NCBI GenBank assembly: GCA_030734395.1
Contig: JAUZTG010000029.1
Location: 2,232,001-2,296,000, forward strand
Length of the DNA: 64,000 nucleotides
Direction of reading: 5' to 3'
Source: Sarocladium kiliense
Taxonomy: Eukaryota; Ascomycota; Sordariomycetes; Hypocreales; Sarocladiaceae
Shown here: positions 1 to 9,278 of the stretch, in pieces
How positions within the stretch are numbered: the first letter of the stretch is position 1
Layout of the letters: every line of letters starts with the position of its first letter
Program-made: the position numbers and the translations under genes
The notes under the pieces: generated by a model
The model's input: only the letters and a program-made list of their open reading frames with translations
What the model was told of the DNA's origin: nothing
Databases searched by the model: none

Positions 1-1817
1 TTGCTGGGCACCTCGATGATGGCGTTGAGGTAGTTGTGGCCGAATTGGGAGACGGCGAGTTCGGGCGTGAAGGGGAGGAGGGTTGATACGATGCGTTTAT
101 GGAAGGCGGGGTTTTGTGAGGGGAGGGAGAGGACTTTTGTGAGGATGTTGACGGTTGGCATGGATGTTGTGGCGAGTTTGAGGAGGGTTTCGGGGGAGAG
201 GGCAAGGAGAGACTCTTGGACTCCCTTGGCTGGCCCTGGGATGGTGAGAAGAGTGGTGATGATCTGGGCGCCGTGAGATTGGATAGCGTAGTCATTGCGA
301 CGTAGTTGCTCGGCATCCTTCTTCTTTTCCTGCTCCTTAAGGCAGCATAGCGTCGTGACAAGGTCGGCAGGCTCAGAGCCGCATCCTTCTCGCAAACCCT
401 TCATGAGCTTCTTGATGTCGTCATTCAAGCCTCGAACTGAGCATCTCTCGAACAGCGTCTTCACGACGTTGTATCTCTCCTTTGTGACTAGCTGTGGCAC
501 AGAAGGCTCAATCTTCTCCATCGCTGAGACGAGGTCCTCCTTGCTCAATCGGTTGAGTACACGAATTGCTGAGTAGCATGATGTATCGTTTCGGACATAG
601 CCGTGGATACGCGGCAGGAAGATGTTGTCCTTCAGGGATTTGAAGATCTTGCCGGGGGCATGGGTGATGAGTGTTTCGATGAGGCGGGAGCCAATCTGGT
701 CGTAGATCATGGCGTTGATGAACGTTGATGCCTCAGATGATTCATCGGCGAGAGTCTTTGGCGCACCAGGGAGTAGTTGGTAGAGCAAAGTTGGCTGAGA
801 CGACTCCTCCTGCTCCTTCTCCTTCTTTTCTTTCGACTGCTTGGAAGAACTCTTGCTTAGTGTGAGGTCAAGGTCGAGGAGAAGCTGGAGAGTCGGGTTG
901 CCGATGGGGTGTGTGGCGAGCACACGCAAGCTGGTTGCGTCGAGTTCTGATGTCGAGTCCTGGATGATCTTCTGAATTGCAGAAATGAAGGACCCAGGGA
1001 CAGCTCTCATTCCGTGATTCTCCTCGTCCGCTGCTGCTGAGCCCGCGACTGAGATCTTCTCCTTCTTCTTGCTCTTCAACAGTGTCTTTGCTGCAGCGTC
1101 ATTCAGCGGGCGGCCGGAGAGCACCAGTAACAGGACTCTTAGGGTGTGCGAAGCGAATCGATCGGTGATGAGGTGTCCCAGACTTCCTTCTAACTCGTCC
1201 AGCGTCGCAAGGAAGAGGTTCTCCATAGACTGCTCTGGTTCGTTATCCCCATCATCAGTAGCACCCTTGGTATCGACCATGAAACCTGCAAGTTCCTGCG
1301 TCACAGCACCAGCGCTTCGCAAGAACAACGCCTCACAGCAGTGACTTGCGAATCGGTGCTGAACGAGAGACAAGAAGTGGTCAGCGAAAGCTGAAAAGAG
1401 GTGCTTCTTCTGTTTCGTGGTAGAGAGCTGAATAAGCCGCTCCATCAACCGGGAGCAGGATTGAGAGGAAGCAAGCTTCAGCTCCTTGCCCTCTGCTTCG
1501 CGGAAGACGCTTTCGAGGAAGAGGGCTCGATCTTCGGTGGTCGGGAACTGGTTCAATTCGAGCATCTCGTCGGCGCGGCGGAAGTATTCTTGCTCGTTGT
1601 CATCTAGCATGCCGAAGAATTCCTTCTCGGCAGGCTGTGCATCCCCCATGGCAACGTCGTCGCCAATCGGGATGAAGCCATTGTCGTGATCATATGCATC
1701 GGTTGCATCGCCCTCACCGTCAAGCTTGGGACGTTTGGCACTGTCGTCATCGGGGTCTCGTCGCTTGCGCTTCTTCTCCTCTCGGACATCAGAGCGTTTT
1801 GATCTCTGCTTGGGCAT
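1..1817 (-). CDS. NOP9: Nucleolar Pumilio-repeat protein Nop9 (3' end off window)
   Basis: Nop9 is a PUF-like RNA-binding protein needed for 18S rRNA maturation in the nucleolus. The frame is open from ATG at 1817 to base 1, about 605 residues, and leaves the window without a stop; the family is about 650-750 residues. It begins with a basic nuclear-localisation-like tail (MPKQRSKRSDVREEKKRKRR), then an acidic linker, then Pumilio-like helical repeats with signatures such as FASHCCEALF, RFASHTLRVLL and, at the edge, FGHNYLNAIIEVPS. A Lys/Glu-rich insertion lies near residue 325 (SSKQSKEKKEKEQEESS). No intron is evident. Start choice: first ATG, followed directly by the basic tail. Family assignment is secure from repeat pattern and layout. 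Confidence 0.9.
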   Translation of the reverse strand, partial: MPKQRSKRSDVREEKKRKRRDPDDDSAKRPKLDGEGDATDAYDHDNGFIPIGDDVAMGDAQPAEKEFFGMLDDNEQEYFRRADEMLELNQFPTTEDRALFLESVFREAEGKELKLASSQSCSRLMERLIQLSTTKQKKHLFSAFADHFLSLVQHRFASHCCEALFLRSAGAVTQELAGFMVDTKGATDDGDNEPEQSMENLFLATLDELEGSLGHLITDRFASHTLRVLLLVLSGRPLNDAAAKTLLKSKKKEKISVAGSAAADEENHGMRAVPGSFISAIQKIIQDSTSELDATSLRVLATHPIGNPTLQLLLDLDLTLSKSSSKQSKEKKEKEQEESSQPTLLYQLLPGAPKTLADESSEASTFINAMIYDQIGSRLIETLITHAPGKIFKSLKDNIFLPRIHGYVRNDTSCYSAIRVLNRLSKEDLVSAMEKIEPSVPQLVTKERYNVVKTLFERCSVRGLNDDIKKLMKGLREGCGSEPADLVTTLCCLKEQEKKKDAEQLRRNDYAIQSHGAQIITTLLTIPGPAKGVQESLLALSPETLLKLATTSMPTVNILTKVLSLPSQNPAFHKRIVSTLLPFTPELAVSQFGHNYLNAIIEVPS

Positions 1818-2318
1818 GGTGGCGGCTGTGCTGAAACGTGGATCGTGCTGAAGTGGGAAACACCAACGAAGCTGTAGATGGCTTTGGACTAGAGGAAAAA
1901 AAGTTGATTCAAGTTCTTATCGCTGATAAGGCTGTCCCGCTAGGGTTGCGGCTAAGCTAGCAGCGGGGCACTCAGCGGATGGGTCCACTATAAACATCGG
2001 CACCCTGCCGACCGTGTAAGTGCGGTTACGATGTCACAGAAGGTGGGAAGCGTAGGGGTAGGTAGCTTCAATTTCGGAGTCAGGCTAAAGGCCAAGATCA
2101 TGTGAAATGTGTATGACAACATGAAAAAAGTGCTACCGATTTCTAAAAGACCCCACGATTCGTCGTCCCTTCCTGCATGCCCCACAGTTCACCACCGTGC
2201 GATTGTCCCATGCCCGCGCACTCCGTTGTCAGCGAGAGTAAGAATTGCCACGCTCAGGTCGACGCTGATTAGACGGTTGCTTCCACAGTAATAGAACAGA
2301 GTCCCCTGTAGGCATTAG
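1818..2318. other. Intergenic, NOP9 upstream region
   Basis: No gene is supported here. It holds the 5' flank of NOP9 and the 3' flank of the small gene to the right. Short open frames on both strands have no family features. Confidence 0.5.
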
Positions 2319-2698
2319 TTAGTGCTGGAACAGTACGCCTGGGTCTTGCAGCACTCGAACACGTACTCCGTTGACCATCATCTCATGCCCATCGTGCAGG
2401 TGTGATTGATCACCGTTGTGACCCGATCTTGTTATCATAGACCTTGGTAAAGAGCTAGTTCGTTTGCTGAGAGAATGGGATTGATGGTGGAGTACTGGTT
2501 CAATGGTCTCCGAAGGGTTAGTTCAGGCCATATAGCAGACAGGTGGAGTGCTGGTCATTTGCATACCGGCAGATCATCACTGGTTACCAAACAACTCCTG
2601 AGGGCTAAGAATAAACGTGAAAGTATTGCCCTGGATGCTGGATGAAGAGATAGACACAGGGCTACCAAAGCAATGATTGCTTCGGACGACAGGCTCAT
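2319..2698 (-). CDS. Small single-TM protein, paralog A (two exons)
   Basis: Exon 1 is 2567-2698 and exon 2 is 2319-2507, with a 59-nt intron (GTATGC..CTAAC..GGAG) in phase 0; the product is 106 residues. The N-terminus MSLSSEAIIALVALCLSL is a short hydrophobic segment suited to a membrane anchor or uncleaved signal. The rest is Ser/His-rich and ends with a beta-like tail (HEMMVNGVRVRVL). The gene at 3401-3762 has the same opening motif, the same intron position (after codon 44 or 45, phase 0) and a similar tail (TQETVAYGVRFPKL), so the two are paralogs. Small fungal proteins opening with [M][SA]LSSEAII are familiar to me, but I know no function. The acceptor GGAG is non-canonical in context, so the junction is less certain than the gene. 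Confidence 0.65.
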
Positions 2699-3400
2699 AG
2701 TTGAATATAATCTAAGGCAGTGAAGCAGAACTAGAAAGAAGCTCGCGGACAACTGTGAATGTATCTTAGCAACGAAACGAAACAAATGGACGCAACAAGA
2801 CAAGCCTTGTGCTTTTATGTGGATTGCTCGGATGAGTCTACGATGTGTATATGAAGGCAGCAAGGTGTGTCTTTCGCCAAGCAGAAGCTGCTGGGGTATT
2901 TGGGGCTGTGCATATATCTGATACTCATTGGGTAGTGGTAGTACTGAATCTGCGGGCTGGTGCTTGCCGGCTACGAGCACTTGTTGAATCGGATGCGCAC
3001 TTCACCCGAATGATCCCAGGGCTTATACGGATAGAATGAACTACTCAAGGAGAATGCATGAGGTCTAAAACGTTGCGATATACAAGGCTTACTGAGCTAT
3101 CATTGCTTGCTTCTTCCTCCTCCACAATCATCTCAATGTAAGGTATTTCGAGTCCTTCTGAAGAGAACTGCAAAGATCGACACTCCCGGAGGCATTCTAG
3201 GGAACATAGCCACCGGTAAGCCTTCCGCATCCCAGGCCACTTCGCAGGTCAAACCCTGACCAGGCGGTGGGGAAACGGACACGTACCCTCTCTGTAGCAG
3301 AGGCGTGTGCTACGCCGGCCAGCGACGGCCACTTTCAACATCATTGACTGTTAATTGCGAGTATCGACAATAGAATGAGCCACCTTGCTTCACTTAATCA
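2699..3400. other. Spacer between the two small paralogs
   Basis: No convincing gene. A minus-strand open frame at 3045-3230 (61 codons, acidic stretch VEEEEASNDSS) has no paralog resemblance and no splice context that I could join to either neighbour. Confidence 0.4.
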
Positions 3401-3762
3401 TCAGTATGTTTCGCGTTTTGCACTGGGCAATTTGGGAAAACGAACACCGTATGCTACTGTTTCTTGTGTTTCGTAAAAATACATACTCCGCCGAGTATGT
3501 TTCAATGTGCAGGCATGAACCACGATCGCGCTGCCAGGTATCGCGGTGCGAACTTGGTCTTCCGTAGTAGATCTGGGTCTCTGTGACAAATTAGCACACC
3601 CCCAAATGAGCAACAGTAGGTGCTCACCTCGAGATCATTGTCAAAGGGTCGAGGTCGAGACCTGAAGATTCCTCGTATCGAGTTCCAAGGTCTGCTTAGG
3701 GCAGAGCGCAGTGAGACGCACAAGGCGATAATGGCAATGATCGCTTCAGATGACAGAGCCAT
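3401..3762 (-). CDS. Small single-TM protein, paralog B (two exons)
   Basis: Exon 1 is 3628-3762 and exon 2 is 3401-3580. They are split by a 47-nt intron with clean signals (GTGAGC, branch TGCTAAT, acceptor CACAG), phase 0. The product is 104 residues. MALSSEAIIAIIALCVSL forms the hydrophobic N-terminus, followed by an Arg-rich stretch (RGIFRSRPRP), which would place the tail in the cytosol by the positive-inside rule. The C-terminus is TRRSMYFYETQETVAYGVRF. It is paralogous to the 2319-2698 gene in start motif, intron position and tail. The start is the internal ATG, because an upstream in-frame ATG would put SLFII before the conserved motif. A TATA run lies about 158 bp upstream. Function unknown. 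Confidence 0.7.
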
Positions 3763-4956
3763 TATAATAAATAGCGACAAACATTAATATCAAAGATATG
3801 TTAGTAAGAAGAGGAAGATGAACAAAGGTTCGGAGTACCTTGATACGGCAAGGGAATCGTCTGATGGTCTTCAATACCAAGGGCATTTTGCCTTGTGTAG
3901 CCTCATTTGGGGCATGAAGTATATATAGTCGAAGAGGGAATGAGGATTGAAAGGGGGTAGAAAGTGGAGGCCGTACGCCTTTGAAGGGGGGTGTGCGTCT
4001 GAGTTCAAGGCGCAGTCGAACACTGGCGGAGGTGAGGCGGTAAATGCGATGTCGTGTCTAGCCAGAAATTACCACACACCCTGGCTCTGACAGACACCGG
4101 ACGTCCGCCGTTTCACCAGCCACAAGACCGGAAATGCAACGAGAAATACGGCACTCTTGGGTGCTAAAGCGTCCCCTAAATGGACGAGTGAGCAAGAAAG
4201 CTCAAGGCAAGGGATCGCGCACTAACGGGGCCGCACCAACATCAACCCGGGGGCGAAGACACCTGCAGTGGCTTGTCGAATCATGTCTCGTGTTTCAAGA
4301 CAGAGGCGTGCGTCAATTAAAAGTACAGCGGTGAGCATGGAAAGGACAAGCCTTCCAAGATAGAGGTATCGCGCGAATACAGAGTACTATGGTTGGATAA
4401 GTAGGTAGCGATTGTCCAGGACCAGCAGCGGTGATGCAACTCCTGTACGCAAGCACAGCTCTACTAATTCTCAATTAAGGTCTTCCTGATTGTCAAACAT
4501 GGACTTAAGGGAAGTGACATTGCAGAAAGACTGAATGATCACTGCATTTCTCGCGCCTTTTTTTTGCAACCAGCAGTCTGCCACCTGCTACCTATGAGTA
4601 GGCGTTCTGAGCTGATTCGAGGGGTGTGGAAGTTAGACCTCTTTGGCTTGCAAGGGGTTTGATCGAGGGCAACATGTCTTGCAGCAGTGTGGCTGGAGCT
4701 GTGGCATTGTGCCTGACCACTAAGATCTTCAAGTTTCCACCTAGATCTGGAAAGCGGTCTGGGTTAATCATCACTTTACTAGCGCACTATCACCCCTTAT
4801 TACCGCAGTCTTGATGTAGAGCCAACACCAGTGAGCTTGCGGCCAAAGTGTGCGTGGCATGATAGGTACTCTCACTAACCTCTTTCACTTCAGATGACCG
4901 TGTCCGTATTTGGATGCTATGAACAAATAATCACCTCGTTCCTTCTGTAGTGTATA
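3763..4956. other. Intergenic region
   Basis: About 1.2 kb with only short shadow frames. Apart from the TATA run near its left end, nothing is recognised. Confidence 0.5.
3920..3927 (-). promoter_or_regulatory. TATA box candidate
   Basis: An 8-nt TATATATA run lies about 158 bp upstream of the ATG at 3762, suited to the minus-strand small gene. Confidence 0.4.
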
Positions 4957-5787
4957 TCAACCCAGGCTTGTACGGTAAACCTCCAAGTCCATGAGCTGAA
5001 CCATTTGCTTGATCTTGCCTCCCTCCAATTGGTACAGCACATGTTCTGGAAACTCGACGCCTTTCCCATTTGGTGCCTTTCCTGCAAACTCCGCGACAGG
5101 TGTTCCCGTGAGGATGACTCTTGTTGCAATTTGCTGTTTCTCTTCGTCGACAATAGCTTCGACAAGATCCCAGTGCATCCCCTCGATCGTCGCCTTAGCA
5201 CCATTGAGCGTGGCAATGAACTGCTCCAGCGCAATTTCTTGATTATTGACAATCATTCTCTCATGGCAGTATTTTGACAGCTCTTCCACCGTAGGTCCTC
5301 GCTGGACACAATCCACGTACGACTTGTACGAAGCCAGAAGGTCAAATCCGGCTGGCGCGGGCGCATTGGCGGTCATTGTTGGCGCAACTTTCCGAACCTC
5401 TGCTGCGCCACTGCGCATTCCGTCAAAGTCCAAGATGGTGTAAATTTTCGAGATCTTGCCCTCTGTCGCGAAGAAGAACGATGCCTCTGCAAACTCAACG
5501 GGAGCACCCGTTGCCTTCGCGCCCATAACATCTTGCGTGAGTGTGAAGCGATGAATGATGCGCGAGAAAGCTTTGGTGCCGCATGGTGAGGGAAGTAGGT
5601 AGTCAATGGTCGAGACAAGGTCCGGTCCAATCATACTGAGGCCTGCAACTTTCTGGACGAGGGCCTCAGCTGGAGTGTCCTCCCCATTGACATTTGTGGT
5701 TGGCGAGAGCACAGCCTGAGCCGCCTGCCAGTCGCGAGCGTTGATCGCCTTGACGAAGGCGGTGTAGAGCTCCTTTGGGGAAGACAT
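4957..5787 (-). CDS. Tandem SnoaL/NTF2-like domain protein
   Basis: Single exon, 276 residues. It appears to hold two NTF2-like (SnoaL) halves. The first (about 1-140) opens with SPKELYTAFVKAINARDWQAAQ and continues through IIHRFTLTQDVMG to GKISKIYTILDFDGMR. The second (about 155-276) has LLASYKSYVDCVQRG, HWDLVEAIVDEE, IATRVILTGTP and GGKIKQMVQLMDLEVYR. The fold forms a cone with a ligand pocket and is used by polyketide cyclases, epoxide hydrolases and lumazine-like or stress proteins; no catalytic residue can be assigned from sequence alone. The start at 5787 (MSSPKEL) is preferred to a longer frame beginning 15 codons upstream, because the helix of the fold begins there. It is probably cytosolic, with no signal peptide. 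Confidence 0.75.
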   Translation of the reverse strand: MSSPKELYTAFVKAINARDWQAAQAVLSPTTNVNGEDTPAEALVQKVAGLSMIGPDLVSTIDYLLPSPCGTKAFSRIIHRFTLTQDVMGAKATGAPVEFAEASFFFATEGKISKIYTILDFDGMRSGAAEVRKVAPTMTANAPAPAGFDLLASYKSYVDCVQRGPTVEELSKYCHERMIVNNQEIALEQFIATLNGAKATIEGMHWDLVEAIVDEEKQQIATRVILTGTPVAEFAGKAPNGKGVEFPEHVLYQLEGGKIKQMVQLMDLEVYRTSLG

Positions 5788-6545
5788 GTTGGGTGATATC
5801 GATGTTCGAAAAAAAGTGTTCTCCGAAAGCAACGAGCTGGGTATGCTCTGGGACTTTATGTCTTAAAGATACAGATTCAGAGGCTTACTCATAGCAATTA
5901 ACAACGAACAAATTCCCGGAAGATGACGTTCTACGGCGCAGACAAGCCACCCTTGGCGTCCGGATGCTGTGCTTATCCCGCTTTTGCGGGACTCCCGCTG
6001 ACGGCTTCGTACACGGGGAGATATAACTGGCCAAGGCCTAAGTGGACTCACAATCACCACATCTCCACAATCTACCTTCACGTTCCAAATGAGGCAAGAA
6101 CCATGTGCATTGGTAGACTTCAACGCTTGCGAGGCGACTATGTATGGGCGTGGGAGCCGTCCCGTTGCGCACGAGGGTCAGCCTGGACGCAGGTCCACTA
6201 AATGTTGCCCTCAACATGCCCTCGCCGCATCCTCAGAAATCTCTCTCCATATCAAGGAACTCGTCTCTCTTCTAGTCTGTCGTGGGGAACTACACACTTA
6301 TTGTAGATCATTCGGGCGACCTGGTCAAGGCACCTTCTGCATCCAGGATTCGGTTGACACTTGCGCAAAAGTGCTTTGGACTCTATGTAAAGGGGGCTTC
6401 GGTGCTTGGAATTCATTGTCAATTATTGCAGCAGTAACTATTAGAGCAAGTCGGTCTGTCTGCATACGGGGTATAAATTGGTCTTCCCGCTGGTCAAGAA
6501 TGCCGCGCAAGTTCGATCGAGCAAGCGGTGCCAACCGCTCTACAA
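5788..6545. other. Intergenic region with a short hairpin
   Basis: No supported gene. Around 5979-5992 there is a small perfect inverted repeat (CCCGC-TTTT-GCGGG) of unknown meaning. A long plus-strand open frame across the region is antisense to the methyltransferase last exon and is taken as chance. Confidence 0.45.
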
Positions 6546-7506
6546 TTATACATCCGCACTCCGCTTTGCAGGTGCCTTCGGGATCACACCATAGCCCGGC
6601 CGGTTCATCACCTCTTCCGGATCGCTGGGCAAGTGCTGCAGGCAATCGCTGTCGGAATTCTCATAGATAACCGTCCTTGTCACGTCGCCCAGCTCGTCTT
6701 TCTCAATCTTCCAGACGACATGGAATAGGTGCGAGTCCTTAACCTGCATAATAGGGATGAACATGCTAAAATACTGTCAGTCACTGTCCGCAACAAGGCT
6801 GGAGAAAAAAAAAAAGGGCGATATAAGAGACGCACCATCCTGGCGCTTTAAGCTGCCTGAGCAGCTCTGGAGGCACGATCCATTTCGCAGACGCCCCAAC
6901 GTAAATAACGTCCCATTTGGTGTCATCATCGATTCCAGCAATACCGCGGCGTTGGTCGCTAGTTAAACCCTCTCTACCGTCTCCAGTAACAAAGGCAATG
7001 TTACCAGCGTTAAGAAGCTCAACCCCTCGAGCTGACTTTCTCAGGTTGCGCTCAGCTATATCCCGCAGCTGGTGAAAGTGGTCAATACCTATAACAATAC
7101 CCTCGGTCCCCACCATCTCTGCGAGAAGATGAGTCGTATACCCTGACGCGGAGCCAACATCAAGGACCCGCCGTCGTGGATACCTGGCAGTTGGTAACAG
7201 GTAGTCGATGGTGGTCTCTAGGACGGAAGCATCCAAGTCCGGGCGGGATATCAGCGCCCAGAATCCCAGGGCTGCTGGGAAGTTAATGTAGGCATCCTCT
7301 GGCGCGTGATGCTTTCGATCAACCTCACACGATACAGCTTTAGCACCCGGCGCTCACTTCAAACCTGGTATTTCCCAGTGAGGGAAAGCCCTCACCTTGA
7401 GAAACGCTTTTTTTACCCTCTCATCCTTGATGTGGCCTGCCCGGCACATGGCCGCCACAAACTCGGCGTTGGAGGTGCCGTGGACGTCCGCGGTGGACGA
7501 AGTCAT
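6546..7506 (-). CDS. Protein-L-isoaspartate O-methyltransferase
   Basis: The enzyme uses S-adenosylmethionine to methylate isoaspartyl residues in damaged proteins so that they can be repaired. Exons are 7396-7506, 6836-7323 and 6546-6765, with introns of 72 and 70 nt; the product is 272 residues. Exon 1 gives SNAEFVAAMCRAGHIKDERV and exon 2 opens with VDRKHHAPEDAYINFPAALG, the substrate-binding segment. SAM motif I is VLDVGSASGYTTHLL, and WDVIYVGASAKWIVPPELL is a later core motif. GCMFIP spans the last junction. The N-terminal two thirds fits the family well. The C-terminal 60 residues (after KIEKDELGDVTRTVIYE) lack the usual closing strand ending in VPL and are longer than normal. The bacterial and human enzymes are about 210-230 residues. 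Confidence 0.88.
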
Positions 7507-8131
7507 CTGGGAATGTCAAAAGGAGATTGCAGGGTGCCCGGACCTTTTGCATCTATGAATCCGTTCGGTTCTGGACTGCGCCGTGATGTGAATGAGCGGA
7601 TGTCGAGGTTGAGAAGCGTCGATCCAATACAAGAGTGTGGCTAGAGGAGGGCCGCAGCAGGGGATATATAACCAACACAGCGTAGCATCGGAGGGTTGCT
7701 ATGGCCCCATTTCTCGGCTCCACGGCATCTAAAGCGGGGTGGAATAACGGGATATCAGGATTGATTCCAATAGACCTATTGTTTTGTTGCTTATCACAGG
7801 TGTCGTGCAACCGACCGACATCAAGTCTGCATATGGGGTATGTTATTACTTGGGCAACACGGCAAACTCCGCTTTACAGCTCCGAGGCACCTTTGGTTGC
7901 CGAAAGTCTCAAGGCAATAAACTGTAGCTTCTGATCGAAACTTTTGCTGGAGGTGACGAGGGAAGAACCTGAAATTGAGCCATGTCAAGAAGTATAAGAA
8001 GTTGATAGGCTCGTGTGCCGTCTATTCCAAGCCAAACCAGTCTCGCCTCTACTCTTTTACTTTGGCCGCCTACACACTGCTATTCCTATTTTGATATCCC
8101 TCTCTTTGGAATTATCTTGTGGTCTATAACT
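7507..8131. other. Divergent promoter region
   Basis: This lies between the methyltransferase (minus) and a secreted-protein gene (plus). No further gene is supported. Confidence 0.5.
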
Positions 8132-8785
8132 ATGCGAAATTGTCGAATCACTGCGTTTGCGGCTTTGCTTCAGCTGGCCCTGGCTATGTTCCCGGACGCT
8201 GCTCCAGGCACTCGCCACATATGGCAGAAGCCCCCCGGAAAGGATATCCGTATCAAGTTCCTGGACGTTCCCAATGCTTACGACGATGCTCTTGTCAAGC
8301 ATGCCGACCTGGCTGGGATGCTTGACGTCTACACCAATGGCCAGACTTGGCAGGTCATGGACGGCAAACGCTTATCCCAGCTCCCCACTGACGGCACGGT
8401 CCACCCTCGCGCCGTCCAACATTCAACCGAGGTGGCCATCATGGGTGCGGAAGAGCTTTGGGAAGTGCTGAAGACGAAACCATCGTACGAGGAGCTTCAT
8501 AGCGACGTAATGCGCATCATGCAAGGGCACGAGGCTTCGGATAGCCTCGTGGAGCGCGACCTGCTGGACTGCACCTTGGTATGGTGCGCCAGAAGCTCTG
8601 AGTGCACTAGAGCCTCGGATTCTGAAGGCATTTGCAACAACTGCATACGCCATGATTGCGAATGGCACCGAGGGGCTTTGGTGAACTTCATCCACAATAG
8701 CCCTAACGAGGTTGGTGATGAGCAGAGCAAGGATGCCATATCGGCTCCACCGACAGAGAAGCAGCAACGCGGTTCGATTTCCTAA
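8132..8785 (+). CDS. Secreted six-cysteine protein, unknown function
   Basis: Single exon, 217 residues. The N-terminus MRNCRITAFAALLQLALAMF is a signal peptide by composition. The middle (about 35-140) is unremarkable, with phrases such as GKDIRIKFLDVPNAYDDALV. The C-terminal third packs six cysteines into about 35 residues (LLDCTLVWC, SSEC, GICNNC, HDC), then a hydrophilic tail. The start at 8132 is chosen because an upstream in-frame ATG would bury the signal peptide behind 39 residues. I do not recognise the family. The secretion signal, small size and cysteine cluster make it an effector candidate. A decayed 43-bp copy of its codons for RIMQGHEASDSLVE lies about 490 bp downstream. Confidence 0.7.
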   Translation: MRNCRITAFAALLQLALAMFPDAAPGTRHIWQKPPGKDIRIKFLDVPNAYDDALVKHADLAGMLDVYTNGQTWQVMDGKRLSQLPTDGTVHPRAVQHSTEVAIMGAEELWEVLKTKPSYEELHSDVMRIMQGHEASDSLVERDLLDCTLVWCARSSECTRASDSEGICNNCIRHDCEWHRGALVNFIHNSPNEVGDEQSKDAISAPPTEKQQRGSIS

Positions 8786-9278
8786 GGAAAGACTACATTA
8801 TTAGGAGAGAGGCTCAACCCAATGTGACAATGCTAGACTCGCATTGGCAGAAGATTCGAGAGGCGTGTGTTGGCATTTTGGGTATTTGCTTCACACTTCA
8901 TTGATCACTGACAACCAGAGCCCAAGTCGCACAGTAGATATGTTCAAGATAGTATTCATGATTGCTTTGCCATTTCGACTATCTCCTTCTAAATATTCCA
9001 CTTGCGCATCATGGAAGGGTACGAGGCCTTGGACGGCCTCGTGAAGTGATGAATTGCATTGTTCTTCCTTTAGAGCTTTCGATGTTGCAGCTATGGTGGG
9101 ACTCAAGATGGAGGATATAACAATGTCGAGGGTATCAATGTGGCAGAAAGAGAAAGCAAAGTCTTATTGCCGATGTCAGACTCATACATGCCAAATGGAG
9201 TGAGTGAAAGTGTGGGTATCTTCTCTGTCTCCTCGATATATGCCCCTCGGATTGAACGTTATTTATCGCCCAAGGCCC
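8786..9278. repeat. Intergenic with decayed partial copy of the upstream gene
   Basis: Bases 9003-9045 match 8511-8553 inside the preceding gene at 36 of 43 positions by eye. The copied codons read RIMEGYEALDGLVK before a stop. The similarity does not extend clearly on either side, so this is a relic of a short duplication and not a gene. Confidence 0.5.

Noticed and set aside
6089..6670. A 193-codon plus-strand frame
   Set aside because: It overlaps the last exon of the methyltransferase antisense and shows no family feature or splice context.
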